Part shown: piece by piece, positions 18,728 to 27,524 of the stretch
How positions within the stretch are numbered: position 1 is the first letter of the stretch
How the letters are laid out: each line of letters begins with the position of its first letter
Source: Billgrantia saliphila
GTDB taxonomy: Bacteria > Pseudomonadota > Gammaproteobacteria > Pseudomonadales > Halomonadaceae
Assembly: GCF_002930105.1 (NCBI RefSeq)
Contig: NZ_PJRN01000011.1
Span: forward strand, 80,927 to 144,926
DNA length: 64,000 nucleotides
Reading direction: 5' to 3'
Notes under the pieces: model-generated
Databases searched by the model: none
Told to the model about the DNA's origin: nothing
What the model saw: the letters and a program-made list of their open reading frames with translations, nothing else
Position numbers and translations under genes: made by a program

Positions 18728-20506
18728 TTACTCGCCGCCTTCCGGCTTCGGCTTCTGACGCAGTCGGATATGCAGGTCCTTGAGCTGCTCTGCGCCCACC
18801 TCGCCGGGAGCGTCGGTCATCAGACAGGCGGCGCTCTGGGTCTTGGGGAAGGCGATCACTTCACGGATGGTGCGCGCTCCGGCCATCAGCATCACCAGGC
18901 GATCGAGGCCGAAGGCCAGTCCGCCATGGGGCGGCGCACCGTACTGCAACGCGTCGAGCAGGAAGCCGAACTTTTCGCGGGCCTCCTCTTCACCGATCCC
19001 GAGGATCTCGAACACGGTGCTCTGCATCTGCTGGTCGTGGATACGGATTGAACCGCCGCCCAACTCGGTACCATTGAGCACCATGTCGTAGGCGCGCGAC
19101 AGCGCCTCGGCCGGGTTGGCCTTGAGCGCCTCGGGGCTGCACGACGGCGACGTGAACGGGTGGTGCAGCGGGCTCAGGCGACCGTTGTCGTCGGCCTCGA
19201 ACATGGGGAAGTCGACCACCCACAGGGGCGCCCAGTCGCGGGTGTAGAGATTGAGGTCCTCGCCCAGTTTGACGCGCAGCGCACCGAGCGCCTCGTTGAC
19301 GACACGCGCCTTGTCGGCGCCGAAGAAGACGATGTCGCCATCTTCCGCACCGACGCGGTCGAGCAGTTCCTCAATCACGTTCTCCATGAACTTGACGATC
19401 GGCGACTGCAGGCCCTCAAGGCCCTTGTCGCGATCGTTGACCTTGATCCAGGCAAGGCCCTTTGCGCCGTAGATGCCGACGAACTTGGTGTAGTCGTCGA
19501 TCACCTTGCGCGACATGCTGGCACCGCCAGGCACCTTCAGCGCCGCCACGCGGCCGTCGGCGGCATTCGCCGGGCCGGAAAAGACCTGGAAATCGACCTG
19601 CTGCATCAGGTCGTCGACATCCACCAGCATCAACGGGATGCGCAGATCAGGCTTGTCGGAGCCGTAGCGATCCATGGCCTCGGACCAGGTCATGCGCGGA
19701 AATGGCGGCAGCTCGACGTCGAGCACGTCCTGGAACAGCTCGCGAATCATGGACTCGGTGACACCCATGATGTCCTCCTCCTCGACGAAGGAGGCCTCGA
19801 TGTCGATCTGGGTGAATTCCGGCTGGCGGTCGGCGCGCAAATCCTCGTCGCGGAAGCACTTGGCAATCTGGTAGTAGCGATCGAAGCCGGCCACCATCAG
19901 CAGTTGCTTGAACAGCTGCGGCGACTGCGGCAGGGCAAAGAAGCTGCCCGGATGGGTGCGGCTGGGCACCAGGTAGTCGCGAGCACCCTCGGGCGTGGCG
20001 CGGGTCAGAATCGGCGTCTCGATGTCGAGGAAGCCCTGCCCCTCGAGGAAGGCGCGTACGTGGTGCGAGATACGCGAGCGCAGGCGCAGCTTCTCGATCA
20101 TCTCGGGACGGCGCAGGTCGATGTAGCGATGCTTGAGACGCACCTCCTCGCCGACCTTGCCATGTTCGTCGAGCTGGAACGGCGGTGTGGCCGCCGTGTT
20201 GAGCACTTCGACTTCCTTGGCCAGCACCTCGATCATGCCGGTGGGCATCTTGGGGTTCTGGGTGCCTTCAGGGCGCAGCCGTACGCGGCCGGAGATACGC
20301 AGCACGAACTCGCTGCGCGCACGGTCGGCATTGGCGAAGGCCTCGGCGGTGTCGGGGTCGACCACGACTTGGGCGATGCCATCGCGATCGCGCATGTCGA
20401 GGAAGATCACGCCCCCATGGTCACGACGGCGATGTACCCAGCCGCACAGGGTGACCGTCTGGTCCACCAGGGTTTCGTTGAGCTGGCCGCAATAATGGCT
20501 GCGCAT
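18728..20506 (-). CDS. aspS: Aspartate-tRNA ligase
   Basis: Class II aminoacyl-tRNA synthetase (592 residues, standard bacterial AspRS length) that charges tRNA-Asp. The N-terminal OB-fold anticodon-binding domain starts [31 protein letters not shown]. Class II motifs are visible: motif 2 [20 protein letters not shown] and motif 3 [15 protein letters not shown]. The bacterial GAD insertion domain lies between about residues 290 and 420. An RBS-like AAACAGGAT precedes the ATG. Whether it is discriminating for Asp or also charges tRNA-Asn cannot be read from this window. Confidence 0.98.
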   Translation of the reverse strand: MRSHYCGQLNETLVDQTVTLCGWVHRRRDHGGVIFLDMRDRDGIAQVVVDPDTAEAFANADRARSEFVLRISGRVRLRPEGTQNPKMPTGMIEVLAKEVEVLNTAATPPFQLDEHGKVGEEVRLKHRYIDLRRPEMIEKLRLRSRISHHVRAFLEGQGFLDIETPILTRATPEGARDYLVPSRTHPGSFFALPQSPQLFKQLLMVAGFDRYYQIAKCFRDEDLRADRQPEFTQIDIEASFVEEEDIMGVTESMIRELFQDVLDVELPPFPRMTWSEAMDRYGSDKPDLRIPLMLVDVDDLMQQVDFQVFSGPANAADGRVAALKVPGGASMSRKVIDDYTKFVGIYGAKGLAWIKVNDRDKGLEGLQSPIVKFMENVIEELLDRVGAEDGDIVFFGADKARVVNEALGALRVKLGEDLNLYTRDWAPLWVVDFPMFEADDNGRLSPLHHPFTSPSCSPEALKANPAEALSRAYDMVLNGTELGGGSIRIHDQQMQSTVFEILGIGEEEAREKFGFLLDALQYGAPPHGGLAFGLDRLVMLMAGARTIREVIAFPKTQSAACLMTDAPGEVGAEQLKDLHIRLRQKPKPEGGE

Positions 20507-20581
20507 GTCGTATCCTGTTTCCGTTAAGCGTTATCGAAAAGGTTGTTGAAATCGGCTTGTTGGGATCGGCGCGGTGAAGCG

Positions 20582-20854
20582 TCAGGCCGCGGCGCCGTCC
20601 TTCGCCGGCGCCTTGCTCTCCTTGCCTTCGCCGCCACCGCTCGCCGAGTCGCCGGCCAGGTTCTTCTTGCTGCCGGACTTGAAATCGGTCTCGTACCAGC
20701 CGCCACCTGCCAGTCGGAAGCCTGCGGCGGAGACCAGGCGTCCGAGTTCCGGAGCATGGCAGGCAGGACAATCGGTCAGCGGAGCGGCGCTCAGTTTCTG
20801 AAGCTTCTCCAGACGGTGGCCGCAGGCCTTGCACTGATATTCATAGATGGGCAT
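20582..20854 (-). CDS. FmdB-family zinc-ribbon protein
   Basis: Small 90-residue protein. The N-terminus MPIYEYQCKACGH and the second pair CPACHAPEL form the four-cysteine zinc ribbon of the FmdB family (FmdB_reg domain, residues 1-42). A Gly-Tyr segment (GGGWYETDFKSG) typical of the family follows. The tail is low complexity, rich in Gly, Lys, Ser and Ala. These proteins are often next to aspS in gammaproteobacteria, as here (75 bases upstream). A regulatory role has been suggested from the founding member but is not established. Confidence 0.9.
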   Translation of the reverse strand: MPIYEYQCKACGHRLEKLQKLSAAPLTDCPACHAPELGRLVSAAGFRLAGGGWYETDFKSGSKKNLAGDSASGGGEGKESKAPAKDGAAA

Positions 20855-21010
20855 GGTTCAATTCACTCCTGATTCGACAGCGCGCAACCAACGGCGATAT
20901 AGGGCCGAGCGACGCACTTTCCAAGCCTGCCGTGAGAGCCGGACATTATAACGTGCCTGACAAGGCCTGTCCCGGCCTTGCACGGCGGATCCACAAAAGG
21001 AAAAACCCGC

Positions 21011-21958
21011 ATGAAAGCCGTGATACTCGATGCCGCCAGCCTCGGCCCCGATGTCGATTTAACCCCCCTGCGCGAGCAGGTCGACACACTCGAGGTCTAC
21101 GAGCAGAGCACCACCGAGCAGAGCCGTGAACGCCTGGCCGGCGCCGACGTCGCAATCGTCAACAAGGTGGTGTTGGACGGCGCCACCCTCGAGGCGCTGC
21201 CTTCGCTGCAGCTGATCTGCGTACTGGCCACCGGCACCAACAACATCGACATGGCCACCGCACAGCGTCGTGGCGTCGCCGTACGCAATGTCGCCGCCTA
21301 CGGCACCGCCAGTGTCGCCCAGCACACGATGATGCTGATCCTGGCCCTGGCCAACCGGCTGCCGCTCTATCAGCGCGACGTGGCCGCGGGGCGCTGGAAC
21401 GAGAGTCCTTTCTTCTGTCTGATGGAACACGGCACGCTGCAGCTCGAGGGCAAGCGCCTGGCGATCGTCGGCCAGGGCGAGCTGGGTAGCCGTGTGGCCG
21501 CACTGGCGGAAGCGTTCGGCATGCGCGTGAGTTTCGCCGCGCGCCCCGGCAGCGAGGCCAACGACAGCCGCCCGGGCATTGCCGAACTCGCTACCGAAGC
21601 CGATGTCATCAGCCTGCACTGCCCCTTGACCGACGCCACGCGACATCTGATCGGTGCCGGCCTGATGGACACCGTCAAGCCGGGCGCCCTGCTGGTGAAC
21701 TGCGCTCGCGGTGGGATCATCGACGAATCGGCCGCCCTGGCGGCGCTGCGTGACGGCCGCCTCGGCGGCCTCGGTGTCGACGTGTTGCCGAAGGAACCCC
21801 CGCGCGAAGGCCATCCACTACTCGATGCCCTCGCCGAGCCGCTCAATCTGATCGTCACCCCGCACAATGCCTGGATCACGCCCGAGGCAAGGCAGCGTAT
21901 CGTTGCGCTGACGGTAGACAATCTGCGCAATTGGCAAGCCCAGCGGAGCGGAGTCTGA
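21011..21958 (+). CDS. D-2-hydroxyacid dehydrogenase (glycerate dehydrogenase / hydroxypyruvate reductase type)
   Basis: NAD(P)-dependent 2-hydroxyacid dehydrogenase of 315 residues. The cofactor-binding loop is VGQGELGSRVAA. The catalytic triad is visible: Arg in NCARGGIIDE, Glu in LPKEPP, and His in TPHNAW. The N-terminal pattern (LREQVDTLEVYEQST) and TGTNNID match HprA-type glycerate dehydrogenases. ATG at 21011 was chosen over 20978 because an AAGGAAAA stretch precedes it and the family N-terminus starts there. It is followed after 2 bases by a ribokinase-like gene, so the two are co-transcribed; the substrate is uncertain. Confidence 0.88.
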   Translation: MKAVILDAASLGPDVDLTPLREQVDTLEVYEQSTTEQSRERLAGADVAIVNKVVLDGATLEALPSLQLICVLATGTNNIDMATAQRRGVAVRNVAAYGTASVAQHTMMLILALANRLPLYQRDVAAGRWNESPFFCLMEHGTLQLEGKRLAIVGQGELGSRVAALAEAFGMRVSFAARPGSEANDSRPGIAELATEADVISLHCPLTDATRHLIGAGLMDTVKPGALLVNCARGGIIDESAALAALRDGRLGGLGVDVLPKEPPREGHPLLDALAEPLNLIVTPHNAWITPEARQRIVALTVDNLRNWQAQRSGV

Positions 21959-21960
21959 CC

Positions 21961-22875
21961 ATGCTTCACAACCTGGGTTCGATCAATCTCGACCATTTCT
22001 ACCGAGTGCCGCACCTGGTCCATCCCGGCGAGACGCTAGCCAGTCACGGCTACCACGTCGGGCTGGGCGGCAAGGGAGCCAACCAGTCATTGGCCATGGC
22101 GATGGCGGGCGGCCAGGTCAGCCACTGGGGACGGCTGGGCAGGCAAGACGCCTGGGCCCGTGACCGGCTGGCACGGGCCGGCGTCGACGTCAGCCACGTC
22201 GAACTCGTCGACGAGCCCAGCGGACACGCCATTATCCAGGTCGACGAGCGCGGCGAGAACACCATTATCCTGCATCCCGGTGCCAACCACGGCTTTACCC
22301 GACGTCACCGCGACGCCCTCTGCGAGGCCGCCCAGCCAGGCGACTGGTTGCTGGTACAGAACGAGTGCAACGGACTGCCCGAACTGCTCGAATGCGCTCG
22401 CCAGCATGGCCTGGAGATCGCCTTCAACCCGGCGCCGATGAGCGATACCGTGCTGACGCTGCCGCTGGAAGCTTGTCGCCTGTTGTTCGTCAACCGAGGC
22501 GAAGCCGCCTGGCTCACCGGGCTACCCGAATCCAGCGAGGCCCGCGTCCTGCTGGAAGCGCTGCATGAGCGGCTGCCGCGCACGGCGACGGTGATCACCC
22601 TGGGTAGTGAAGGCGCCTGGTACCAGTCGGCCGACGAACGTCATTACCAGCCCGCCCTGCCGGTCGAGGCGCAGGACACCACCGGCGCCGGGGATACCTT
22701 CATTGGTTACTTCATGGCCGCACTGCAGGAGGGCCAATCCATTACCGGCTGCCTGGCGTTCGCCACCCAGGCCGCCGCGTTGGGCGTCCAGCGTCCCGGC
22801 GCGGCCGATAGCATCCCATCGCGCGACGAGGTCAAGCAGCTCCTGACGTCCCACTCCCCCCGCCCCAATCCCTGA
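21961..22875 (+). CDS. PfkB-family carbohydrate kinase, ribokinase type
   Basis: 304-residue PfkB-family kinase. Family signatures are present: the N-terminal GG motif VGLGGKGANQSLAMAMAGG and the C-terminal DTTGAGDTFIGYFMAAL with the catalytic aspartate. The substrate-binding N-terminus (GSINLDHFYRV) fits ribokinase, which phosphorylates ribose to ribose-5-phosphate. It lies 2 bases after the hydroxyacid dehydrogenase and 18 bases before a nucleoside hydrolase, so it likely uses ribose released by that enzyme. No transporter is visible in the window. Confidence 0.88.
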   Translation: MLHNLGSINLDHFYRVPHLVHPGETLASHGYHVGLGGKGANQSLAMAMAGGQVSHWGRLGRQDAWARDRLARAGVDVSHVELVDEPSGHAIIQVDERGENTIILHPGANHGFTRRHRDALCEAAQPGDWLLVQNECNGLPELLECARQHGLEIAFNPAPMSDTVLTLPLEACRLLFVNRGEAAWLTGLPESSEARVLLEALHERLPRTATVITLGSEGAWYQSADERHYQPALPVEAQDTTGAGDTFIGYFMAALQEGQSITGCLAFATQAAALGVQRPGAADSIPSRDEVKQLLTSHSPRPNP

Positions 22876-22893
22876 CATCACCAAGGAGGTCAT

Positions 22894-23835
22894 GTGTCCC
22901 ATTCGATCATTTTCGATACCGACCCCGGCGTCGACGACGCCCAGGCCATCGCCATCGCTCTGCGCCATCCCGAGATCGAGCTGCTCGGGATGACGACCAC
23001 CTACGGCAACGTGGACATCGAGACCGCTACCCACAATGCGCTGTTGCTCAGCGAATTGGCGGAGCGCGACATTCCCGTCGCCCAGGGGGCCGCCGGGCCA
23101 ATGGTCAAGCCGCGTCATCCCGCGCCGGCCCACATTCACGGCGCCAACGGGCTGGGCAACATCGAGCTACCCGGGGTGAAAGGGGTGAAGGATCCACGCA
23201 GCGCGGCCCAGTTCATCGTCGATACGGTCAACGAGCGTCCGGGCGAGGTCACCCTGGTCGCGGTGGGTCCGGTAGGCAATCTGGCCGCCGCCCTACAGCT
23301 CGACCCCGACCTGACCGGGAAGGTCCGGCAGGTGGTGATCATGGGCGGCTCGATTCGCGAAGGCGGTAACGTCACGCCGGTCGCCGAGGCCAACATGTTC
23401 AACGATCCACATGCCGCTCAGCGAGTGCTGACCGCCGACTGGCCGCTGACCCTGGTAGGGCTCGACGTTACCCATCGCTGCGTACTGAGCCAAGCGCACA
23501 TGGCGCGCATCGAAGCCGGCCAGGGTGCTCTTGGCAAGGTGCTGGCCGGCAGCTACGCCTTCTATCGCGATTTCTACCGCGAATTCCTCGGCATCGATGG
23601 CTGCTGCCCCCACGATAGCTGTGCGCTGGCCTGGTTGCTGCGCCCCGACCTGTTCACCACCGCTCCCGGTCATCTGACCGTGGTGACCGAGGGCATGGCC
23701 GAGGGCCAGACCATCTTCGCCCCAGAGGGCCGGGGCTTCATCGTGGACCGCTGGTCGCAGACCCCGCTGGTCGAGGTCTGCCTGGAGGTAGACGGCGACG
23801 CCGTGGTGGAGTGGATTGCCGACACCCTCGGCTGA
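22894..23835 (+). CDS. Ribonucleoside hydrolase (IUNH family)
   Basis: Calcium-dependent nucleoside hydrolase, 313 residues, which cleaves ribonucleosides to base and ribose. The metal-binding N-terminal motif DTDPGVDDAQAIAIAL is clear. Other family segments are VAVGPVGNLAAAL, IMGGSI, EANMFNDPHAA, and the active-site region CCPHDSCALAWLL. The start is GTG with AAGGAGGT just upstream; an overlapping ATG is out of frame. It completes a nucleoside-to-ribose-5-phosphate route with the preceding kinase. Preference for pyrimidine or purine nucleosides cannot be read from sequence. Confidence 0.92.
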   Translation: MSHSIIFDTDPGVDDAQAIAIALRHPEIELLGMTTTYGNVDIETATHNALLLSELAERDIPVAQGAAGPMVKPRHPAPAHIHGANGLGNIELPGVKGVKDPRSAAQFIVDTVNERPGEVTLVAVGPVGNLAAALQLDPDLTGKVRQVVIMGGSIREGGNVTPVAEANMFNDPHAAQRVLTADWPLTLVGLDVTHRCVLSQAHMARIEAGQGALGKVLAGSYAFYRDFYREFLGIDGCCPHDSCALAWLLRPDLFTTAPGHLTVVTEGMAEGQTIFAPEGRGFIVDRWSQTPLVEVCLEVDGDAVVEWIADTLG

Positions 23836-23841
23836 GCCGGG

Positions 23842-24114
23842 CTAGAGGCAGACGAAGCTGTCCGGGTCTCGACACTCGATCGATTCCAGCTCGACGTGTG
23901 TGACCCGGGCATTCGGCGGCCCCTGCCACAGCCAGTTCGCCACCTGATTGACCGCCTCGCCATTGCCGCAGAGCAGCACTTCCACCTGCCCGTCCGGCAG
24001 GTTCTTTGCGTAGCCGGTCAGGCCGCGCTGCAGCGCCTGCTCCTGCACGCCCCGGCGATACCATACGCCCTGCACTTTCCCGGCGACGCGCGCCTTTACG
24101 CAGCGTTTGCTCAT
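23842..24114 (-). CDS. acyP: Acylphosphatase
   Basis: 90-residue ferredoxin-like enzyme that hydrolyses acyl phosphates such as carbamoyl- and acetyl-phosphate. The active-site signature is VQGVWYRRG with the catalytic arginine, and the catalytic asparagine is in GYAKNLPDGQVEV. ATG at 24114 was chosen because GGAGG precedes it and the product matches the usual 90-residue size; an upstream frame to 24240 adds unrelated residues. It converges on the nucleoside hydrolase gene with a 6-base gap. Confidence 0.94.
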   Translation of the reverse strand: MSKRCVKARVAGKVQGVWYRRGVQEQALQRGLTGYAKNLPDGQVEVLLCGNGEAVNQVANWLWQGPPNARVTHVELESIECRDPDSFVCL

Positions 24115-24328
24115 AGCCCCTCCTCGTCTCGTCAAGCCATCAAGGCGCACCGCAATCAACGCTCGCACGGCTCGCCGCGATTCCGGCCGCCTGCACAATG
24201 CTCTAATCTTGACAGTAGGGCCAGCCGTCGCCACAAGCAACGGCCACCCGACGAAGGACGCTCGTCACACCGAGCCTCCAGGCCTCACCGGGCACAACAA
24301 TAAGCCATCCTCACAAGGGAGACAGCAC

Positions 24329-25366
24329 ATGCAGGTCTTTGACCACCCCGAATTCGACCACCATCAGCAGCTCGTCTTCGGTTGCGACGAGGCGAGCGGC
24401 CTGCGCGCCATCATCGCCATCCACGACACCCGCCGAGGCCCCGCCCTGGGCGGCCTGCGAATCTACCCCTATTCCAGCGAAGACGACGCCCTGACCGATG
24501 TGCTGAGGCTGTCGCGAGGCATGACCTACAAGTCGGCGCTGGCCGATCTGCCGCTGGGCGGCGGCAAGGCGGTAATCATCGCCGATCCTCGCCGCGACAA
24601 GACGCCCGAACTGCTACGCGCCATGGGACGTCTGGTCGATTCACTGGGGGGACGCTACATCACCGCCGAGGATTCCGGCACCAGCGAGGCGGACATGCGT
24701 CATATCCGCGAGATGACACCGCATGTCAGCGGCCTGGGACGCGCCGGCGAATCCGGCGACCCGTCACCCTACACCGCGCATGGCGTATTCTGCGCCCTGC
24801 GCAGCGCCGTGCGCCATCGCCTGGGACGTGACGACTTGGACGGGCTGCGCGTGGCCATCCAAGGCATCGGCCACGTGGGGGCACACCTCGCCCGCGAACT
24901 GCATGTGGCCGGAGCGCAGTTGACCCTGACCGATCTCGATCGCGACGCGCTGGGCATTCTGGCCAACGAAGTCGGCGCCGTCACGATACCACCCCAGGCG
25001 ATTTTCGATGCCGATGTCGACGTCTTCGCGCCCTGCGCCCTGGGCGCGGTGCTGACCGCCGACGTGGCCGACCGACTAAAGGCCCGGGTGGTGTGCGGCG
25101 CGGCGAACAATCAACTGGCCACGCCGGAGATCGCCGAGCGCCTGCATGCTCGCGGCATCCTCTATGCGCCAGATTACGTGGCCAACGCCGGCGGCGTGAT
25201 CGAAGTCGAATGGCAACGACGCAGCGACTATTCTCACGCGGCCGTGATGGCCCACGTCGAGCGTATCTCCGCCACCATCGACGAGATATTCACCCGCGCC
25301 CGTCACGAGGACGCCAATCCGGCCCAGGTTGCCGACCGGCTGGCACGCGAACGCCTCGAAGGCTGA
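24329..25366 (+). CDS. Glu/Leu/Phe/Val dehydrogenase family protein (leucine/valine dehydrogenase type)
   Basis: 345-residue NAD-dependent amino acid dehydrogenase. The catalytic dimerisation domain carries RRGPALGGLRIYPY, the substrate-binding KSALADLPLGGGKAVI with the conserved lysines, and EDSGTSEADM. The Rossmann domain has IQGIGHVGAHLARELH, and NQL in GAANNQLATPEIA. Length is slightly shorter than leucine dehydrogenase of Bacillus. It probably deaminates branched-chain amino acids to 2-oxoacids. The start has GGGAGA about nine bases upstream. The 214 bases before it are shared with the divergent acylphosphatase gene. Confidence 0.9.
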   Translation: MQVFDHPEFDHHQQLVFGCDEASGLRAIIAIHDTRRGPALGGLRIYPYSSEDDALTDVLRLSRGMTYKSALADLPLGGGKAVIIADPRRDKTPELLRAMGRLVDSLGGRYITAEDSGTSEADMRHIREMTPHVSGLGRAGESGDPSPYTAHGVFCALRSAVRHRLGRDDLDGLRVAIQGIGHVGAHLARELHVAGAQLTLTDLDRDALGILANEVGAVTIPPQAIFDADVDVFAPCALGAVLTADVADRLKARVVCGAANNQLATPEIAERLHARGILYAPDYVANAGGVIEVEWQRRSDYSHAAVMAHVERISATIDEIFTRARHEDANPAQVADRLARERLEG

Positions 25367-25372
25367 CCGTAA

Positions 25373-25402
25373 CGCCGTGCCGGAAGTTCTCCCGGCACGG
25401 CG
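25373..25402. terminator. Perfect 11-bp stem-loop between convergent genes
   Basis: CGCCGTGCCGG and CCGGCACGGCG form an 11-bp stem with an 8-base loop, filling the gap between the plus-strand amino acid dehydrogenase (ends 25366) and the minus-strand yihY (ends 25405). Its position fits a terminator serving both directions; no long T-tract is present on either side. Confidence 0.6.
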
Positions 25403-25404
25403 GC

Positions 25405-26310
25405 TCACTCCGAGACCAGCTCTCGCCGCACGATGACCGCGCTGTTGCGCGGCACCACTACGCCTCCCCTGGCGACCAGATAGCAGCGCGTGAAGGCGGC
25501 GCCGAACAGCAGAATCAACGAGCTGTAGTAGACCCACAGCAGGATCATGACCACCGAACCCGCCGCCCCGTAGGTCGACGCCGTTGCCGTATAGGCCAGA
25601 TAGGAGGCAATCGCACTGCGGCCCACGGCGAAAAGCAGTGACGTGACCACGGCCCCGAGCAGTACGTCCCGCCAGTTCAGCACCACGTCGGGGAGAATCT
25701 TGAAGACGGCGGCGAACAGCGCGGTGATCACCAGCAGCGAGATGAAAAATTCCGCGCCCGCGGTCAAGGTGCCGATCAGCGGCATGGCATCTCCGATGGC
25801 CTGGAGCATGGCGCGCAGCATAACGCCAACGACCAGGGACACAAGCAAAATGAAGCCGATGGCGATCACCACGGCGAGCGACAGCAGGCGCTGCTTGAGA
25901 AAGATCATCACACCGCTGCGACTCGGCTTGGCCGTTACTCCCCAGATCATGTTGAGCGAGAACTGCATCTGGGCAAAGACCGTAGTGGCGCCGACCAGCA
26001 GCCCGCCAACACCCAGCAGCGTGGGAATCACGCCCGACCTTTCGACACGCGACTCCGCCACGGCCTGCTCCACCGCCTTAGCGGCTTCTTCCCCCACGGT
26101 CCCCTGCAACTGCGTGACGATCTGGCCATGGGCGGCATCCTCACCGAACACCACGCCGATCACGGCCACGGCGATGATGACCGTAGGCGCCAACGAAAAG
26201 AGCGTATAGAACGCCAGCGAGCCTGCATAACTGAAGGCGTTGCGATCCAGCCACAGTCCTACGGCATCCTTAAGCGTGTTCCACCAGAACCTGAGCGAAA
26301 TCTCACGCAC
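25405..26310 (-). CDS. yihY: YihY/BrkB-family inner membrane protein
   Basis: Polytopic inner-membrane protein of 301 residues, once misassigned as RNase BN. About six hydrophobic segments are visible: around residues 30-52 (SLAFYTLFSLAPTVIIAVAVIG), 95-115, 133-162, 180-205, 213-235 and 243-265. The family motif WLDRNAFSYAGSLAFYTLFSLAP is near the N-terminus, with GAAGSVVMILLWVYYSSLILLFGAAFT towards the C-terminus. Function is not established in the family. The Arg-rich tail (RGGVVVPRNSAVIVRRE) is cytoplasmic. Confidence 0.9.
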   Translation of the reverse strand: MREISLRFWWNTLKDAVGLWLDRNAFSYAGSLAFYTLFSLAPTVIIAVAVIGVVFGEDAAHGQIVTQLQGTVGEEAAKAVEQAVAESRVERSGVIPTLLGVGGLLVGATTVFAQMQFSLNMIWGVTAKPSRSGVMIFLKQRLLSLAVVIAIGFILLVSLVVGVMLRAMLQAIGDAMPLIGTLTAGAEFFISLLVITALFAAVFKILPDVVLNWRDVLLGAVVTSLLFAVGRSAIASYLAYTATASTYGAAGSVVMILLWVYYSSLILLFGAAFTRCYLVARGGVVVPRNSAVIVRRELVSE

Positions 26311-26447
26311 CCTGAACCTCCTTGTCCTAGCTTACGCTCTCAGCATACGCAATCTACGAACGCCTGTCGGCCAATCCGCTCCCGCGTTGCAGCACTCGAG
26401 GGGGGCGCCCATAATGGCCCCCCGAGCCGCCAGCGAAGGATATGCCG

Positions 26448-27524
26448 ATGAGTGCTACCGATCACGATTTCGATTGCCTCGTATTCATTGGCCGTTTCCA
26501 GCCTCCCCACCTGGGTCATCTGGCGGTGATCAACGAGGCGCTGCGACATGCACGACAGGTCATCGTGCTGGTCGGCTCGGCGTGGCAGGCGCGCTCGCTG
26601 CGCAACCCCTGGCGCTTCGACGAGCGTCAGGCGCTGCTGCGCAGCTGCTTCGATGACGAGGAGAATGCACGGCTGGAGATCGTCCCGCTGCTCGACGCAC
26701 TGTACAACGATGACGTCTGGGTGCGCGACGTACAGCGCAAGGTGCGTGACATCGCCGGGCATCATCATGCCCGCCTGCCGCGAATCGGCCTGATCGGCGC
26801 CAGTCGCGGCCAATCCAGCTACTACCTTTCGCTGTTTCCGCAATGGGAGTCGATGAGCGTTCCGCTGGTCGACGGCATCTCCGCCAGCCAGATCCGCGAG
26901 CGCCTGTTCCGTTCGCCCTCCTCCACCGAAGATTACCTGAGCACGGGGGCGACCCATGATCTTCCGCCGGGCGTCTGCGAGGCGCTGCGCAGCTTTGCCG
27001 GCAGCGACGCCCACCGCCAGTTGATGGAGGAACAGCAGCTGCTCGAGCAGTATCGCCAGGCCTGGGCGAATGCCCCCTACCCGCCGATCTTCGTCACGGT
27101 CAATGCCGTGGTGGTGCAGTCCGGCCACGTGCTGTTGGTGCGCCGCACCGCCGCCCCCGGCAAAGGACTGCTGGCGCTGCCCGGCGGATTCATCAACCCC
27201 CACGAGCGCCTGCTCGACGCCTGCTTGCGCGAACTGCGCGAGCGCGTGCGGCTCAAGGTGCCGGAGCCGGTGCTCAAGGGCTCGCTGCGTGGCCAGCGCC
27301 TGTTCGACGAGCCCCATCGCAGCTGGCGCGGTCGCACCCTGGCCGAAGCCTTCTATTTCGCCCTGCGCCCCGACCAGCAGCTGCCCCAGCTCAAGCCGGT
27401 CAAGGGCGGCGATCATGCGCGCTGGGTACCGCTGGCCGAACTCGAACCCGACAGCCTGTTCGAGGACCACTTCTTCATCATCCAGAATTTTCTCGGCCTG
27501 CCGGCCGACTTCAGCGGAGCCTAG
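26448..27524 (+). CDS. Bifunctional NMN adenylyltransferase / Nudix protein (NadM-Nudix type)
   Basis: Two-domain NAD-metabolism protein of about 358 residues. The N-terminal nucleotidyltransferase domain (residues about 8-185) has FIGRFQPPHLGHL with the HxGH motif and ISASQIRERLF as the ISxTxxR-like motif, as expected for NMN adenylyltransferase. The C-terminal domain (about 205-345) is Nudix: GGFINPHE-RLLDACL-RELRERVRL. The last part of the Nudix box is altered: the second glutamate of the EE pair is Arg and the glycine is Arg. The start at ATG 26448 has AAGG eight bases upstream; ATG 26442 is also possible. It overlaps the convergent LysR gene by 4 bases. Confidence 0.85.
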   Translation: MSATDHDFDCLVFIGRFQPPHLGHLAVINEALRHARQVIVLVGSAWQARSLRNPWRFDERQALLRSCFDDEENARLEIVPLLDALYNDDVWVRDVQRKVRDIAGHHHARLPRIGLIGASRGQSSYYLSLFPQWESMSVPLVDGISASQIRERLFRSPSSTEDYLSTGATHDLPPGVCEALRSFAGSDAHRQLMEEQQLLEQYRQAWANAPYPPIFVTVNAVVVQSGHVLLVRRTAAPGKGLLALPGGFINPHERLLDACLRELRERVRLKVPEPVLKGSLRGQRLFDEPHRSWRGRTLAEAFYFALRPDQQLPQLKPVKGGDHARWVPLAELEPDSLFEDHFFIIQNFLGLPADFSGA

